DNA of 64,000 nucleotides, from NCBI GenBank assembly GCA_008711295.1, contig VUYV01000010.1, positions 6,156,904 to 6,220,903 on the forward strand. The letters are read 5' to 3'. This document shows positions 47,901 to 61,561 of the stretch, piece by piece. Below the pieces are notes generated by a model that ran no database searches, had not been told where the DNA came from, and saw nothing but the letters and a program-made list of their open reading frames with translations. The DNA is from Anarhynchus alexandrinus (lineage: Eukaryota > Chordata > Aves > Charadriiformes > Charadriidae). Every line of letters begins with the position of its first letter. Position 1 is the first letter of the stretch. The translations under genes were made by a program, and so were the position numbers.

Positions 47901-50900
47901 GGAGAGGGAAGCTCCTGGGCTGCAGTGGCAGCTCTTTTGCATGGATAAACACAGCCTAAAAGTCTCTCCTAAAAGGCAGCCTTGATGGGAGTAACCAGGT
48001 GAAGCTGTGCCAGCCCCAGGACATCCAAACACCACCTGGAAAGCAGTGGCAATAACCACGGGTGAGGAAAAGACCAGAAAGGCAAATGCCAGGGTTCACA
48101 AGGCTCTCCGGGGCCGGCTGCCTTCGCTTTTTTGGGACATGAGCGTGAGGTCCTCTTAGAAAATCTTGATTCTCAGGTGAGTTGGCTACATACTCCTCAA
48201 TCACTGATAATCAGACCCCTGTAAATTAGTTTAATCAGTTACATCTTGGGAGTGAAAGGAGCAGTTTTCCTGGGCTGTGCCTTTGCTGAGAGCCCTTTGG
48301 TGATCTGCTGAGAGCCCATTTAGGTGTCTCCCCTGCCAGGGACGCGATGTGGTGGGCAAACTGGTGAGTGTCCAGCGGGGCTGAGCGGGGAAGGGGCAGA
48401 GCTGCCATGGACGGGGATCCCAGCTAAGGCAAAGCAGGCAGCAGGGCTTGGTGTTGTCCCCAGCATAATTTGCTGGCTGCAGGAGCGTGGTAGCTGAGAG
48501 CATGGGCTGTAAGGGATGGCTGCCTTTGCTGCAGGCTGGTGCACTGCTGGAGGTGAAGATGAGCAGGGAAAGATGGTCTTGGGGAGGGCAAGGCACGCTG
48601 GTGACAGGGAGGCTGGGCTGCCTGTTAAATTAAAGTCTGGAAAGTTTAGCAGTTCGCCGTGGAGGCTGAAGAACAGGACTTTATTGTCCTCTTATTAACG
48701 CTCATTGCTGGCAAAACCCTATCAAAATATTTCCCCCCTCCCAGCCAGCCCTGCCCCGCAGTAATTCAGTCTGTGTACGACTCGGTGCTCCCAGCACTGT
48801 CCCCATCCCCTGCCAGCTGCACAGCCCGGCCGTCCTGCTCTTGCATAAACCAGGTAACGCAGCTTTGCACTGTGCAGAGGGGTCCCAAGAGACCACATCC
48901 CCTCCAGCACCGCTCACGGATGAGCTATGGCAGCATCCCTGGATGGGAATCGGAGCGTGCTGGAGCTGCGGCTGCATCCCAGCACAGCAGGCAGGGCGCA
49001 GCGTGGGGGTGCCCGGGGTGCTGGGGCCACCCCCGACTGAGCCTGCACGTATCCACCCTGAGAATCCGCATTTTTCAATCTATTGCTCTGACAGTTTCTG
49101 CTTGAGCTGAGCTTGCTTCTGAACAAGCCCCGGCTTGAGACGTACCAGAGGAACGAGCCAGGCTGCCGGATGCGGGAGGTTCCATAAACAGGGTGTCCCT
49201 TAAAGGAGACAAAATGGGATTGATTTTGGCAACGTGCACTTGGAAGGATCCCCTACAGAGGAAAAAGCCAGTCACAGATAGGCTCAGAAGCAAGCAAAGA
49301 AGATATAGGGGAGACAGTAGGAAATGCTTTCTGACAGCAAGGCTTTGGAGCGGGATGTATGGGGAGACTGAGCCATCCCTGATGTGAAGCAGCCGCCTGA
49401 AGGGCTGTTGGGACAGGGCAGGTCGGGCTGGTACGGACAGCGCTGACAACCACTTGAGGATTTTAGCATCTGACGACTCTGTGATTTACAAACACAGCCG
49501 CTCCAGGCCAACACCAACAGCGAAAGTGCTGATGTCCCTGCCATGTCTGCTTGATGGCTTCCTCCAGCTCATCTCCAGGTGTTCTCCTGAGCCCCTATAA
49601 ACTCCCCTGCCTGAACTGGATTTTACTCTAGAGAGTTCAGGTCCCTTAAAATCCTCCTACCTTGAGCAATTCAGATCTTTATGGCCACACATAAATATTT
49701 TGCTCCTTGAAAGGGATAGTCAGTGGAGGAATCATTTGCTTCATCTGCCTGGAGTTTGATGGGATTTCACTGATCAGAGGGTAAAGGAAACCCAAGAGGA
49801 CACAACCCCCTTAGCTGGATGAAGATACAGCTGCCATATGAGGGCATATGCATAAAATACCTTGTCTGTCATTGCTTCGGTGTGATGAGCTCTGGGGATC
49901 TCAATTTAGCCCTGAAACTTGTTTACTTCCCTTGAAAAACCACCATCCAGTTTGGCCGGGGTCTGGCAGGAGCCGGCGTGGTGGGCAGGAGCGGCACGGC
50001 GGGCAGGAACAGCTGGGCTGTGGGAAGGCTCAGGGCTGATGCTGCACCGTGCCTGAGGGCTTGGGGCAAGGTGGGACACGGTCAGCCCCAAAATAGCGAG
50101 GTCGTGTGAGGCCCTGAGTGAGAGTTGTGACTTTCCATCCTGCGCCTGGCCCAGAGCTGGGTCCCTCCCTCGGGACCTTCCACTAAAATTAGCAGCGTTT
50201 CCCCATGCCGTATGCCCTGCGTCTGTTATCAACAGCCGCTTAAGGAGATGGAGGGACCAGAACCACAGTTTAGAAAAACATCAGCTTTGGAGAACTCCCT
50301 TTTAAGCCTCTCTTTCATGGGAAAAAATCATGGAAAAAATTCTTCCGTGTGATGGGAGCTCTGCAGAGGGCCCTGGACTCTCCTGTGTGATGCTGAGACT
50401 GCTAATGAACATTAATCCTATCAGGTACCTGCAAAGAGTAACCAGAAAATTAGAGAGGTGAGACACAAGCATTGGCGATGCCAACCCCCCCTCCCAGCCC
50501 CTTAACTTCAGACGTGCCCAAAGGTGCCCACCGCATCCTCTCTCCTGCGCAAACCTGCCTGCCCACACCACCCGGGGAGAGAGCTCCCCCAGGATTTGTT
50601 ACCGGGATAAACGGAGTGAATTGTTAATGGCATGAATGTTCAAAAAAAAAAAAAATTATGTTGTTCACTTGGCGGGGAAAAGGTGGGAACTGAGAAGTTA
50701 GGGAAACACCAGCTTTCTTGGTGAGAGGGATGAGGCAGGGAATTGTTTGGGCCTCTCTGGAGATACCCTCCAAACAGGAGAGAGACCCCGCTGTGCTTTG
50801 GGATTATGGATGGTCACCCAGCTGGATGCAGGCAGCTCGCACCGTACCTGCCGGGGGGATGTTCAGCTATTTCCTTCTCTAATGCACACAGCGGCCGATG

Positions 50901-51715
50901 CAGCTGGGGACAGCGAGGGCGTCCCTGCAGCGGGCGAGGGAGCTTGGCTCCCGCTGTGCCCAAGGGCTCCTTTCCTGCTCCTCTCCCCCCCCCCCGGTAA
51001 CTCTGAAGAGCGAAGGTCCTCACTGCCCGAGGTGTGCCTGGACTGACACTGATGTCACCTCGCACAAGGTTTGGTCCTCCATATTGTTCTTCCTGCAAGG
51101 AATTAGACATTGTGAGTGGTACTGAGGGAATCTGTGCTTCTTCTGGATGGGAAAGAGGAGTGAAAAGGTTGGATGGGAAGGGACATCTGTTTCTCTGTCC
51201 CCTTCCCAAATCCCTCTGTGTTTAACCTTTTCTAGTTGAATCAGAAAGTCCATCCCTCCCTCTGACTTTGCTGGAGCTCTGTGTGGAAGAAGGGAAGGGA
51301 GGGACTGACAGGGAATGAGATTTCCTCTCCTGGCCCCTTTTTTTGCACCTGCCGATGGCCGCATCTGGAGCGTGGTCCCAGGCTGACGTGTTGGGGAGCG
51401 GGCTCCAGCCACTTGCCCCCAGCCCGGGAGCAAGCTCTGCTCTGCAAACCTGGGAGGGCCTATTTCATCATGGGGACAGGGACACTTTCTGTCCCCATGC
51501 ACTGTGGGGCTGAGCCACTGCCCAGCTGGGGGCCAGAGAGACAATGCCAGGCGTGGGGAGCAATGCCTGGCTTTCATTTTTATGGACGCACACACAAACA
51601 AGTTTGCTTCTCTGGCAGGAATTGGCAGCTCCTCCGTTGGGTTTGTAAATCTGGAAATAACAGCTGGAGGTTTTCTGTGTTATCCTGCCCTAGGGATGAA
51701 TTTTAAACCCCTCCC

Positions 51716-51759
51716 GCGTTGGGTTGCGTTGGGTTGCGTTGGGTTGCGTTGGGTTGGGT
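51716..51759. repeat. 10-bp tandem array GCGTTGGGTT, about 4 copies
   Basis: Four head-to-tail copies that are identical except at the end. The unit contains the telomere-like GGGTT but is not TTAGGG, so this is a local expansion, not an interstitial telomere. Confidence 0.95.
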
Positions 51760-53434
51760 CTATTGTTTTCCATGGCAGAAAGCGGTGCTGGTTGGTGTCC
51801 AGCTCCCTTTGCCTCAAAGTGGCTCTTCCAGCATCGCTCCCAAGTGCAGTTCCTGCTGTTCGTTGGAGCTCCGGGCGGCTCATGGGGAAGGTTTGGTGGC
51901 TTCTTGCCAACGCAGTCTCTCTGCTGAGCTGCCTGGCATGCAGTGGGCACCCACCGCTCCATCGGCACGCTGAGGCCCTGTTTAGAAGAGCTGCGGACAG
52001 GCTGGCTCTGCCAGGGAATAGGGAAGCAAGTGGATGGCAGAAGGGGTTTGGAGACACTTAGCTGAGATGGTTGGTGGGCCACAGGGCCCCCACCTTTCTG
52101 GTTTTCCTCTGGACACGCCAGGAACTGTAGTTCCAGCTGCCCCCAGCAGGTTCACGGTGGAGGTGGCCCTGAGTGGCCAGTGCTAGTGGCAAGGGATGGT
52201 GATCCTTACCTGGGGATACATGTCCCCGTCTTCAGGAAATGGACCCTTGGGGAGAAGCCAAGAGTTCAGTGTAGAGCCTTTAAAGAGTCAGAGCTGGCCT
52301 CTTGGCTTCCTGTGCTCTTGCTTTGAACATATTTTGACATATTTTGACCTCAGGGCAGGGCAAGCTTGGAGGGCTGCTCCTGTCACTGGAAAGCTAAAAA
52401 TCCCCCAGCAGTTGTAAAGGCAGCGGGAGGACTCTGGATGTGCCACAACTCTGCTTTTTTGGCTTCTCCCCTGGCAAAGGACGAGCTGAATTAAGAAAGC
52501 AAATGGAGAGGAAACCGTGGAGAAATAAGAGCAGCACTGTGAGTCGAGGACGCTCTGGACTCAGTCCTGCCCTTGTTGCCTTGGAAATTGGATCGTTCCC
52601 ACCGAGCCGCCTGCTTTGCTGGCTGCTCCTGGGAGGACGCGAGCGTTTAGCACTGCTCAGAGGCAGGGAAAGTGGGGAAGGGAAATATAAAGGGAAATAT
52701 AGATGCAAATACCGGTATCGGGGTTTTCTCCACCAAAGGGAGACACTAAGCTCTTGGCCTTTGCAGGGATGATATGCAGAACAATCCCCCACCAGCTCAG
52801 CTGAGCCGCAAAGGCAAGGCAGAAGCCAAAGACCGTTGGCTTTTTGTAGGTCAGTGGCACGGCACAAACCTGCCAAGCCCGGGAGGATCAGCCCCAGGGA
52901 CACCAGGGCTGCTCCCTACAACGCCGTCCCGAGCAGGCAGCACCCCAGGCACCCCCTCCGCTGAGCGCTGCCGTCCCTGCAGACAGCCCCGCATCCCCCG
53001 CAGACTTCTGACGCGATGGGTGGGATCACCCTGACAATGGCTGTGCGGGTCGCTTTGTTTTAAAGCCGTGCAGAACGGATTAAGGCAGCGGCCCCTGTTG
53101 TGATTGCCGGGCATTGTGCGCCGTGCTGACGCTGGCGTCTGTGGGCCAAGCTCTGCCCACGGCCCAGCAGGAGCTTCGGAGGGGAGGAATTTGGTTCATC
53201 TGAAACGGGGCAGGAGGGCAGTCGGGCATCGTGGGTTCCTGCCGCATCCAAACGTCTCCTTTCATTCACAAGGGAATAGCGTTTTCTCATCCGTCCGCTG
53301 AAAATGGGTGAGCGGGTCTCAGACGGGCTGGCAGAGGTGGTCCTGCCCTGGGAATTTCATACCAGCTGGGAACTGGGAACTGTGGAGAACTCTGAAATGC
53401 TGCAGCATCTTGAGTACTGCATCGAGTATTAGCA

Positions 53435-53513
53435 ATCCTGCTTTAGCAGGGGAGTTGGACTAGACATCTCTAGAGGTCCCTTCCAACCCTGAAATTTCCG
53501 TGACTCCGTGATC
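53435..53513 (+). mobile_element. CR1 LINE, 3' terminal scrap
   Basis: About 80 bp: CCTGCTTTAGCAGGGGAGTT, GGACTAGACATCTCTAGAGGTC and CCTTCCAACCC, then a diverged TGACTCCGTGATC tail. It is the 3' end of a CR1 copy of a different subfamily from the 18.3-kb and 29.4-kb ones. Confidence 0.85.
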
Positions 53514-56500
53514 TTTCTTCTGGCTGTGCCCTGCCCCAGTGACAGCACAGCAACCCACTGGCCTGGACTGGTGAAGAGGAATCCTGAAGCCAGCTACAGA
53601 GCACCCAGCAATCTTTCGGGAGGTGCTCAGGAACAGGCACGCTGAACAGAGGGACAATAGCAGGAAGGGCCAGGCTGAAAGCTCCTGCCTACACAGACCA
53701 GTTTCCCTCGTCCCTTCCAGGTGGCCTGGGATGGGTCCATGTAGCAGAACGGTCACAAAGCAGATCTGCTCTCCCCAGAGCAGCCAGGGACCTTGCATCG
53801 TGTCCCACGTACCCTACAGCCCCTCCGAGGGAGCTCCTCACCCATGAGAGCTCTCTCCATACCTTCTCCGTGTCACTACCCCAAAATGCCACCGCCTGCA
53901 GCAGCTGTGGGGCTGTGAACCTCAGCTCTCCACAGTCCAATAAATTAAACCTTAGTCCAAAAGGGGCTCGGGCTGTCTTCTGCAAACAGACGCAGCACAA
54001 AAGCTGCCTTTCTCCCTCTCATTTGACTTTGTTTTCTCTCCCTCCCCATCTGCTTTTAGCCAAATGGTTGAATAGCTTCAGTATACGCTGCGGGAGGCTA
54101 AAGCCAAAGGCTGGAGCACCAGGGAAAGAGGCAGAACAGCGGTGCCCTGTGGCCGCTGCCTTCCGGAGGGGCTGGGAACTGTTTGCTGCCCTCGCTCTGT
54201 AATCCAGCCTCCATCACCCCGCTGAACCCTTGGAGAAAGCAGCTCCGAAAGAAAATATTTGTGCTCTGGCTCGCACACGTGCACATTTCCTGCTCTTGAA
54301 GTCCTTAATTAAGCCTGTTTTTTGTTTGTTTCATTTTTGTTTGTTTGGTTTTTCTTTTTTTCTATTTACTCTGCCTTGGAGGGGCAGTCTGTCAGGTCCC
54401 CCTGTGTTTTGCTGTTTTGGAAGCTGCAATGTGGAAAGCTGCCTGTGATGGTCACACAGGGAACCTGCGTGTATCACCAGGGGAGTGGAAACCAGCGAGG
54501 GCCTTTGGGGTGGCTCTGGACATCAGTGCAGCAAGCCCCGGGACAGCTCAGCCCATCACCCATTACAGAGCAGCCTCAGCCCGGCTGTGTCTTCATGACA
54601 GGGAAGATTGGGTCTTTGAAGACCTTACTGAAAAGACCTAAGACCAGCACATTTAGTTCAGAGAGCCAGCCGAGCTTTTTCCAGCCGATTTGGGAGCTTG
54701 AGTCCCTCCGAGGGACCACGTTATCTGCCTGGTTCACCACATTTGGCCTCCATCAGCAGAGATGTACGACCACTTAGGGTGATGCTCATGACTGTGGACA
54801 CCCAGCCCAGTGCAACAGGGACCTCCAGGTCCAGGCAGACGACTCTAGCTCAAGGAGCAGCTGGTCGGGGCACTGTTGCAGATGGGAGCCTGTATCCCAA
54901 GAGCACGGGGGTATGATCCTGCCTGCAAATCAAACATCTATCAGGGTGCTCAGCCAGCTCCGGGCTCTGCCGCTGCCGTGCCTGGGCTGGGAGCAGCAGG
55001 CGAGCGAAGGCGGCAGCCTAAGGCAGATTATTTCTTACAGCAAACATTCAAAAGCAGAATAAGACTAGAAAATCCCTGTCTTTTGGTAATGAATCCCTCG
55101 TGTAACAGTCTTAACACCCAGACACGACATGCCTGTGAAATTCCTGAGATTGTTGCAAACTGAACCCTTCATTCCCACCCTGAAATTTCACAGCAATTTA
55201 CCTCTCCAAGCCATCAGGGATCACCGTTTGCAGGCACCGAGGGGGATCTCCCATCCCTCGTCTGCTTTCTGCAGCCTGCGGTGCTATTTTGGAAATTCTC
55301 TCATTTACTGGGTGGTTCAACCCAGCACAACTGCTCCTTTGGCTAAAATCATCCCCTGCCTGTCATCTGATAATTAGAAAGCGCCGAAAAGCCAGTGGTG
55401 CTTAAGGCAGCTCTGGGATAACCAAGGCAGCCTTTTCTTTTGTGGATAAAGGACTGGGCTTTGGGGGCTGTAGACTTTTCCACTGAAAACAGATTTTGGT
55501 TTAAAAAGCGGGGGAAGGTAACACTGGGTGAAAAATGACACCCAGAAGCACAGCAGCACCACAAGAAGGGCAATGCTGCAGACACAATGAGGTGGGTGAG
55601 AAAAGCAAATGCCTTCTGTTGGAAACGCCACAGGGGGGAAAAGAGAGATAATTTTGAGTCAGGGGAAACAAAAGAACTTTTAAAGCCCATCGCTTTGTGT
55701 TTGCCCAGTTCTTACTGGTGCTGCAGTTACAGGCAGTTCACGATTTTCACAGTTCAGCTGGAGCTGGGCTGAGAACCTCGTGAAGAAACCAGAAGTGAAC
55801 TCCTGCTGCTGGGAGGACGTCTTCATGGATGGCCATGCACCGAATTGCACCTCACCAGCAGCTTGTCCTGCAGCTGGCAGACCCAGCACATCCCTTTTCC
55901 AGCAGGTCACTGGGATGTCCTCCAGAACCAGCCTGTCTGTGGTACAGGAAAGCTCTTTTTCCGAGTGCCACCTTTCCTGTTTGCACTGCAAACTGAGCAT
56001 TTCCTTGTCTGAAAAGAGCCTCAGTGTCTGGCATATTGTTTCCTGTGGAAATTATTGTGACCAGGTTATCTGTATAGGCTTGTTGGGGTCCCTCTCCATG
56101 ACGTGCAACCTGGGGGCCAATTTCAGGCCAACCTGATGAATGAAGACTTTGAAGATCATGAAGTTGGGCAGTGTGGAGCAGAGACTCTGCTTAGGCACTG
56201 GCTCTCCTATCCTTTTAGACTCTATGAAGGAGTTGGTTTTTTCTCCCAAAGCTTTTCCATAAGCCTCTCAGACAGCCATCCTGCAGGTCTGCTGCTCTGT
56301 TTGGACTCAACCATCCTTCCTCAACTTCCCTAGCCCAGATGTGATCAGCCCAAACACAGCCACACACCAAAGGGCTATCAGAGGGTGTCATTACTCAGCT
56401 CTGGCTGCGTGTCCGTGGGAGAGGTGGCCTTTTGGGAGACCCCCTGTGCTCCTGCAGAGTCACTGCTTCAGAAGCACTGGTGCAGAGCCTCCTGCGCTCG

Positions 56501-59500
56501 CTGTCCTGGAGGCAGGACCAGCAGGTCATCTTCCCCAAACACCTTATCTTATCCCGAGGAAAGGAAAGCAGGCAGAAAGAGCGTTCTGCAGATTGTCTGG
56601 CCTGCTTGAAACGCCCTGTTCCCCGATAAGCCTGCAAGGTTGATGGGGGAGCACACGTGATGCTGTCCTGCTGGGCTTTTGGTGGAGAAAAGCAGCAGCT
56701 TGGGAGTCATCCTCCAGCCCTGCTCTAACAGGCGTCATCCCAGTTCTTTGGTATTTTCATTAAATGTGCCTGGAGCACTGGGGCTAGAAACCATCACAGC
56801 ACTTCCCTCCTCTCGGCTGGAGAAGAAACCCGAGCAGCTCCCTTCCCTTCTCCGCAGGGCCAGGGGAAAGGAAGAAGGCTGCGATGGGAGGCTCTGAGCA
56901 CTGGGGCCGCTGAAGGAAGGCTGAAGCAGGGCTCACCGGAGCCCTTTTGGTGCTTTCCCAGCTGCTCACTCCCATCAGCATCCTCAGGGTCTGGCACCTA
57001 TGCAGACTTGTCACCCCTCTGTCCCTTCTGCTCTGGATCAGCGAGTGAGGAGTAGGACATCAAATGCCACCAGCCATCAGGTACGAAAGCCCACAAACCC
57101 TGCCCACGCACAGTCCCCATCGGAAAGCAAGTGGCAGGGACACCTCAGGGAAGCGGCTGCGGGCAGCCCCTGCCATGCTACGCACACAGGGAAATTACAG
57201 GGGCTGTAAATAACACTAATGGAGGGCAGAGCACAGCAGCCTAGCGTAACAATTGCCTGCTGCGAGGGACAGTCAGAGGCATTTCTTAATGCCCAGGGCA
57301 GGGATGAGGAGGGGAAGAGTCCCCAGCCTGGACATCACTGCTCTGGTGGAGAGAGACCAGCTCCGGGCTGGCTTTGTGAAGGGTCGCTCCTCTCCCCTCT
57401 GGGCAGCACGCGTTCCCACCACACTGCAGCCAGCTCAGGATCACCACAGCTTGTCACTGCAGCCGATTACCACCCAAAGCTGCAATGTCACTTTTGCAGC
57501 AGGCGAGAGCTTAAAGCAGTGTCCATCCCCTCCACCCACGCTGCATGGCGGAGCTGGGGGGGCTGGGACACTGCAGCCCTGTAGAAGGGTGCTGAAACTT
57601 CAGGTATCTGCATGAACCTCCCGGCTGGCTGTGGGTAGGAACCTTTCCCTGTCTGACTCAGAGATAAGCAGGCTTTAACCAAAACGGACGGTTCAGCAGA
57701 GCAGGGAGAGGGGAGGAGAGCAGCCGGGGGAGTGTGGACAGCACACGCTGCAGCCCGGACTCCAAGGACGAGCAGCCTGGTTTACAGCAAGACAGACGGG
57801 GAGTCATCCTCTGTGGCCACAACACTGCCAGTCCCGCCTGCCAGTTTGGCAGACAGCAAGCGCCACGAGGACTGCGGGCTCTGAGGCCAGCTGTGCCGCT
57901 GCGTGCCATCCACTTCCACGCCAAACCAACAGCACACGTCCTCCCCCAGCCCACTGCCACCAGAGCCGAGCCACTGGGCAACCAGCTGCTGGTGGACGCA
58001 CCGGCCATGCCCGGGAGGAAGCTGACAGCAATAAATAATAACTAACATTGGCAAACACCAGTTCAGACCAGCAAGGGTGGCAGGGGGGAGCTAGGGAAAG
58101 GGATTCGCTCGCTCACATGGGACCCTGGAGGTGTCACGCCGTGCATCCGAGTGCACAGCACAAATAGGTTGTGGTTCTGGGCATTGGCTCCGAAAACTTC
58201 CTGCCACTGGGAGATTTTAATGCAAGAAAATAATGCAGTGATGTTAGATTTTTAGCCTGTAGCTTCCCTTAAATTAAAAAGTAATAAAAAGTGTCTGCAA
58301 CATGTTCCTTGAAGTGTCTCCAGCCCCTGCAAGTGCATCTACAGCAATTAAGATCAATGGTAAAGAAGGACTTTGAAGTACTGAACCTCTCTAGGAAAGA
58401 ATCAACTGCAACTATGTCAAAAGTAATCTCAATGTGTAAGTGTGAAAAATCTCTTAAATATAGAGTAACCTTTTCCTTCCAACTTTAGCTAGTTTTCCTT
58501 TCTGTAGACCAAGTCACATGTGACTGGTAGGCATGGGAGACATCCCCCAGGTGAAACGAGACACAGCAGACTGGGACGGACACACGCAATCCTTTCATTG
58601 GGTTGAAAGCCTGAATTAAACAGATGGGAACTGGGCAAAGCAACAGTACAGCCCATAACACTGGTCGCTGGGCTGAGAAATAAGAGACCTTGGAGAGACT
58701 CCCACACCCCTCTCCTTCCTCCATCCCTTCTGCATTTCTCATCAGCACAGGCGCTCTCCTACTGTGCCTGTGGGTGCTTCCAGCACCCAGGGATCCCACC
58801 CAGCATCAGGGGCCCCGTGATGCCATTACCAATTTGGTTGCAATTTTGTAGGTGGGCAGGGAAGGGGACGAGGAACACTTGCTAGCGGAAGGGACTGGTC
58901 CAGGTGTCTTGAGCTGGGCCCAGGATCCAGAATGATTCCTCACATTTATATGGTCATGCAGTGCCCTAAAAAGCACTGTACTAAACGTAAGCTGAGTCTG
59001 TGTTCCCTGCTCCTACTTGCAATTTGGTTGGCCTGTGAGGTCAATCATGTTGCTGGGATCCAGTGACTTCTGCCTCATGGCTCCATCTAGCTCAAAAGGA
59101 CACTTGGTTACCCTTGACTTACAGGGGCTGCAAGAGCTCCTTCTTCCCAGCACTTGCATCCCAAATGGAAAGTTCGTCTGTTCTGTGATGGACAGACATC
59201 TGCCAAGACACAAATTCCTTGAATCTAAGTGACGTTCAATCTCAGTTCTCCTGAGGCAGAGATTGCAGTCAACTTCTAAAGATAGGTGCAATTTCCTGGG
59301 AGACTTGTCTTGCATGTAATGGGTAGTTTCCCATCCCTAAGAGCCATATCTTTTACAGAAAACCACTTAAAGCAGTACAAAGACACACAAGACACATAGA
59401 CATGCACTGAAAGATAAAAGCAGCATCTCGATTTACTGTGGGACTAGAAACAGCATATAACTTCCTTCTCTAGATTTCTCTGCTTTTAAAGCCCAAGACG

Positions 59501-59633
59501 CAGCTGTCTCCTCCTGCCAGCCCTCTGCCTTCCAACATCTGGCAGGGTAGTAAAGGTCAAATGATAGAGCAAGTTGAGAGATATGCAAACAGTTAAGCCA
59601 CCTTTTTGCTGAAGTCATGTTTGAGTTCCTGCA

Positions 59634-59677
59634 AAATAAATAAATAAATACATACATACATAAATAAATAAATAAAA
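59634..59677. repeat. (AAAT)n/(ACAT)n microsatellite
   Basis: Tetranucleotide units AAAT, then CATA, then AAAT again. A compound microsatellite. Confidence 0.95.
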
Positions 59678-60484
59678 GGGAGGAAAACATCAAGGCACAG
59701 AGGAGATAACGTTATCCAAAGATGCCCTCTGGCGGTCACAAGCCAAAGGAAAGCCATCCACCTGAGCTCTATGCCAGTGATTTGCAACTTCCCTTCCTCC
59801 CTTTTACAGACGAACCCCTAAAAATATTCCCTATGGAGAATAAAGTGCTGTAAAACTTAAATTTAGTGTTTTTTCCCATGACAGCTGAAGTGATCCAGCA
59901 GCAAACTACTAGTAAGGGCAGTCCAGCTGCTCCTCTCCTTTGTTTTGGATCTTATGATCCTCAGGTAAGTCAAATAGCTTTAGTTAAAATCCAAGAGGAA
60001 AACAAAAGCATTGAGAGAAATGTTCTGCCATGTTGCCCAGCTGAACTGACTCCCTAGCTGCCTTCGTGTAATATAAAGGAAGTGGTGAGAACACAGGGCC
60101 AGGCAAAAAAGGGACACATCCACCTTATTTGAGACTGGCTTTGCTGCAATGGTTAACTTTTGCAGGCATTTGAGACATCATCCACAAGCCCCTGCAAGTT
60201 GAAAATAGCTCTTGTAGTCAATACGATGAGCTGAAAACTATTTGAGGCATGAAGCAACTCAGAGCATGTTTCTCTCGCTGTTTTAAATAGCAATACTGTT
60301 TGATTAAAGCTATGATTTTAAACAATTTTTAAGAATTAAGAGCTAGTTCAAACGACACAAATTGCAGATTTTAAATCTGTTCTGTTAAATCGGTCTGTTA
60401 AAACAATGCAGATCTATTGCATACACACATCAGCATCAGACCAACTCTTTCTTGTTTCAGTTTAATTCCTGCTGGTGTAAATCC

Positions 60485-60517
60485 CTGATTTAATTTACTG
60501 ACTGGGAATTAAATCAG
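60485..60517. repeat. 11-bp inverted repeat in AT-rich block
   Basis: CTGATTTAATT (60485-60495) and its exact reverse complement (60507-60517) flank an 11-nt spacer. The surrounding AT-rich sequence, with motifs such as TTAAATCGGT, could be the relic of an old DNA transposon; the family is not identified. Confidence 0.6.
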
Positions 60518-61337
60518 CATGAACTGGTTTCAGTGCATCTGTGCTGGATATTTGTGATGATCAAACTAGACCATTTGAAAACAATGTCATTGGATTAGAA
60601 AGCTCTGCTGACAGAAACAAGCTCTTAAGAGACGCAACAAAATAATATTGGACACTAAAGAACAGTACATGCAGTGAGAGGGCAGCCCTCTCCTCCCACT
60701 TCATTCTTGTCCACAGAAAATGAACCCTGTCTGCAAAACCATTTCACAGTCAGGAGAGTTTCCTACATGTTCTCATAGTGCTGGGACTCTAGGAAAATCG
60801 ACAGGCTGCAACAATCAGGTTGTCTTTGGGATAGATGTCCAGTTGGCCAGGGGCTGTGTGCACTGTGAGCTATTCTGAAACCCAACATTTTAAGTCCCTG
60901 AGGGTAGCAGGGTGCTGCTCTTTTTCCCTCCTCAAGATTAGTGGAGTATTAACACCGATATCAACAGAATCAGATGTTGAAGGTTCTTGTGCTAACCACA
61001 AACCCCCTGCATCAAGTACCTACAGGGGTCTTTGTGTCCCATCGCCCTCCCTGGTATTGTTGGGGGCCACCAATCTCTCTGGGCAGCTAGTGAATGTCTT
61101 TGGGATATTTTTTCATGCATTATATGCTCTGTCAAACTCTAGGTTCACCTGGCACACAGGCTGTGTTCTATCTCTCCACTACAACCATGGTTGGGATCAC
61201 GTGGGCTTTGCAGAGTTGCTAAGGGGTCCCCCACAGAAATGGTGCTGGCTGTATGTGGTGCTGCTGCTTCTCGAGGGGGTTTGCTGAAGCTGAACCTGCA
61301 GGTCCTTCCTACTTTGTGCTTCCCAGGAAGCAGCCTG

Positions 61338-61343
61338 TTTTAT
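61338..61343 (-). terminator. ATOX1: ATOX1 poly(A) signal
   Basis: AATAAA on the minus strand, 85 nt after the ATOX1 stop codon. It predicts mRNA cleavage near 61,310-61,328 and a short 3' UTR, in keeping with the small ATOX1 transcript. Confidence 0.75.
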
Positions 61344-61427
61344 TGGGAGAGCCGGAACAAGCTCAGATCTCTCTCTTCAGCATTCCATACACCTGGTATA
61401 TACCTAGCCTCCTCACACCAGGCAAGG

Positions 61428-61561
61428 CTACTGCGCGGACTTCTCCCCAAGGTAGGAAGCATTCTTTCCAGTCTTCTTTAGGGTTTCCAAGAGGGTGTCA
61501 ACGTTGTGCTCTGAGTCGATGCACACCTTCTTGTTGGGCAGGTCAATATCAAACTGGACAC
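61428..61561 (-). CDS. ATOX1: ATOX1 exon 3 (C-terminal half)
   Basis: 134 nt: completes Gly28, then 43 codons and TAG at 61430-61428. No usable splice donor is seen between Tyr-Leu-Gly and the stop, so the C-terminal EKSAQ appears to be genuine coding sequence, not intron read-through. Confidence 0.9.

Larger units (their letters stand above)
42813..53434. other. intergenic DNA between SPARC and ATOX1 (left part)
   Basis: No exon or RNA gene supported. It holds an assembly gap, short homopolymers (A14 at about 50,641-50,654; C11 at 50,985-50,995) and one 10-bp array, listed separately. Being upstream of SPARC, it may contain its distal enhancers, but nothing in the sequence alone identifies them. 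Confidence 0.55.
53514..61314. other. intergenic DNA between SPARC and ATOX1 (right part)
   Basis: No gene recognised. The stretch 58,200-60,800 is distinctly A/T-richer than the rest of the window and contains an (AAAT)n microsatellite and a small hairpin at 60,485-60,517. Confidence 0.55.

Noticed and set aside
51716..51759. Interstitial telomeric repeat
   Set aside because: The unit is GCGTTGGGTT, not TTAGGG, and no TTAGGG copies are nearby.
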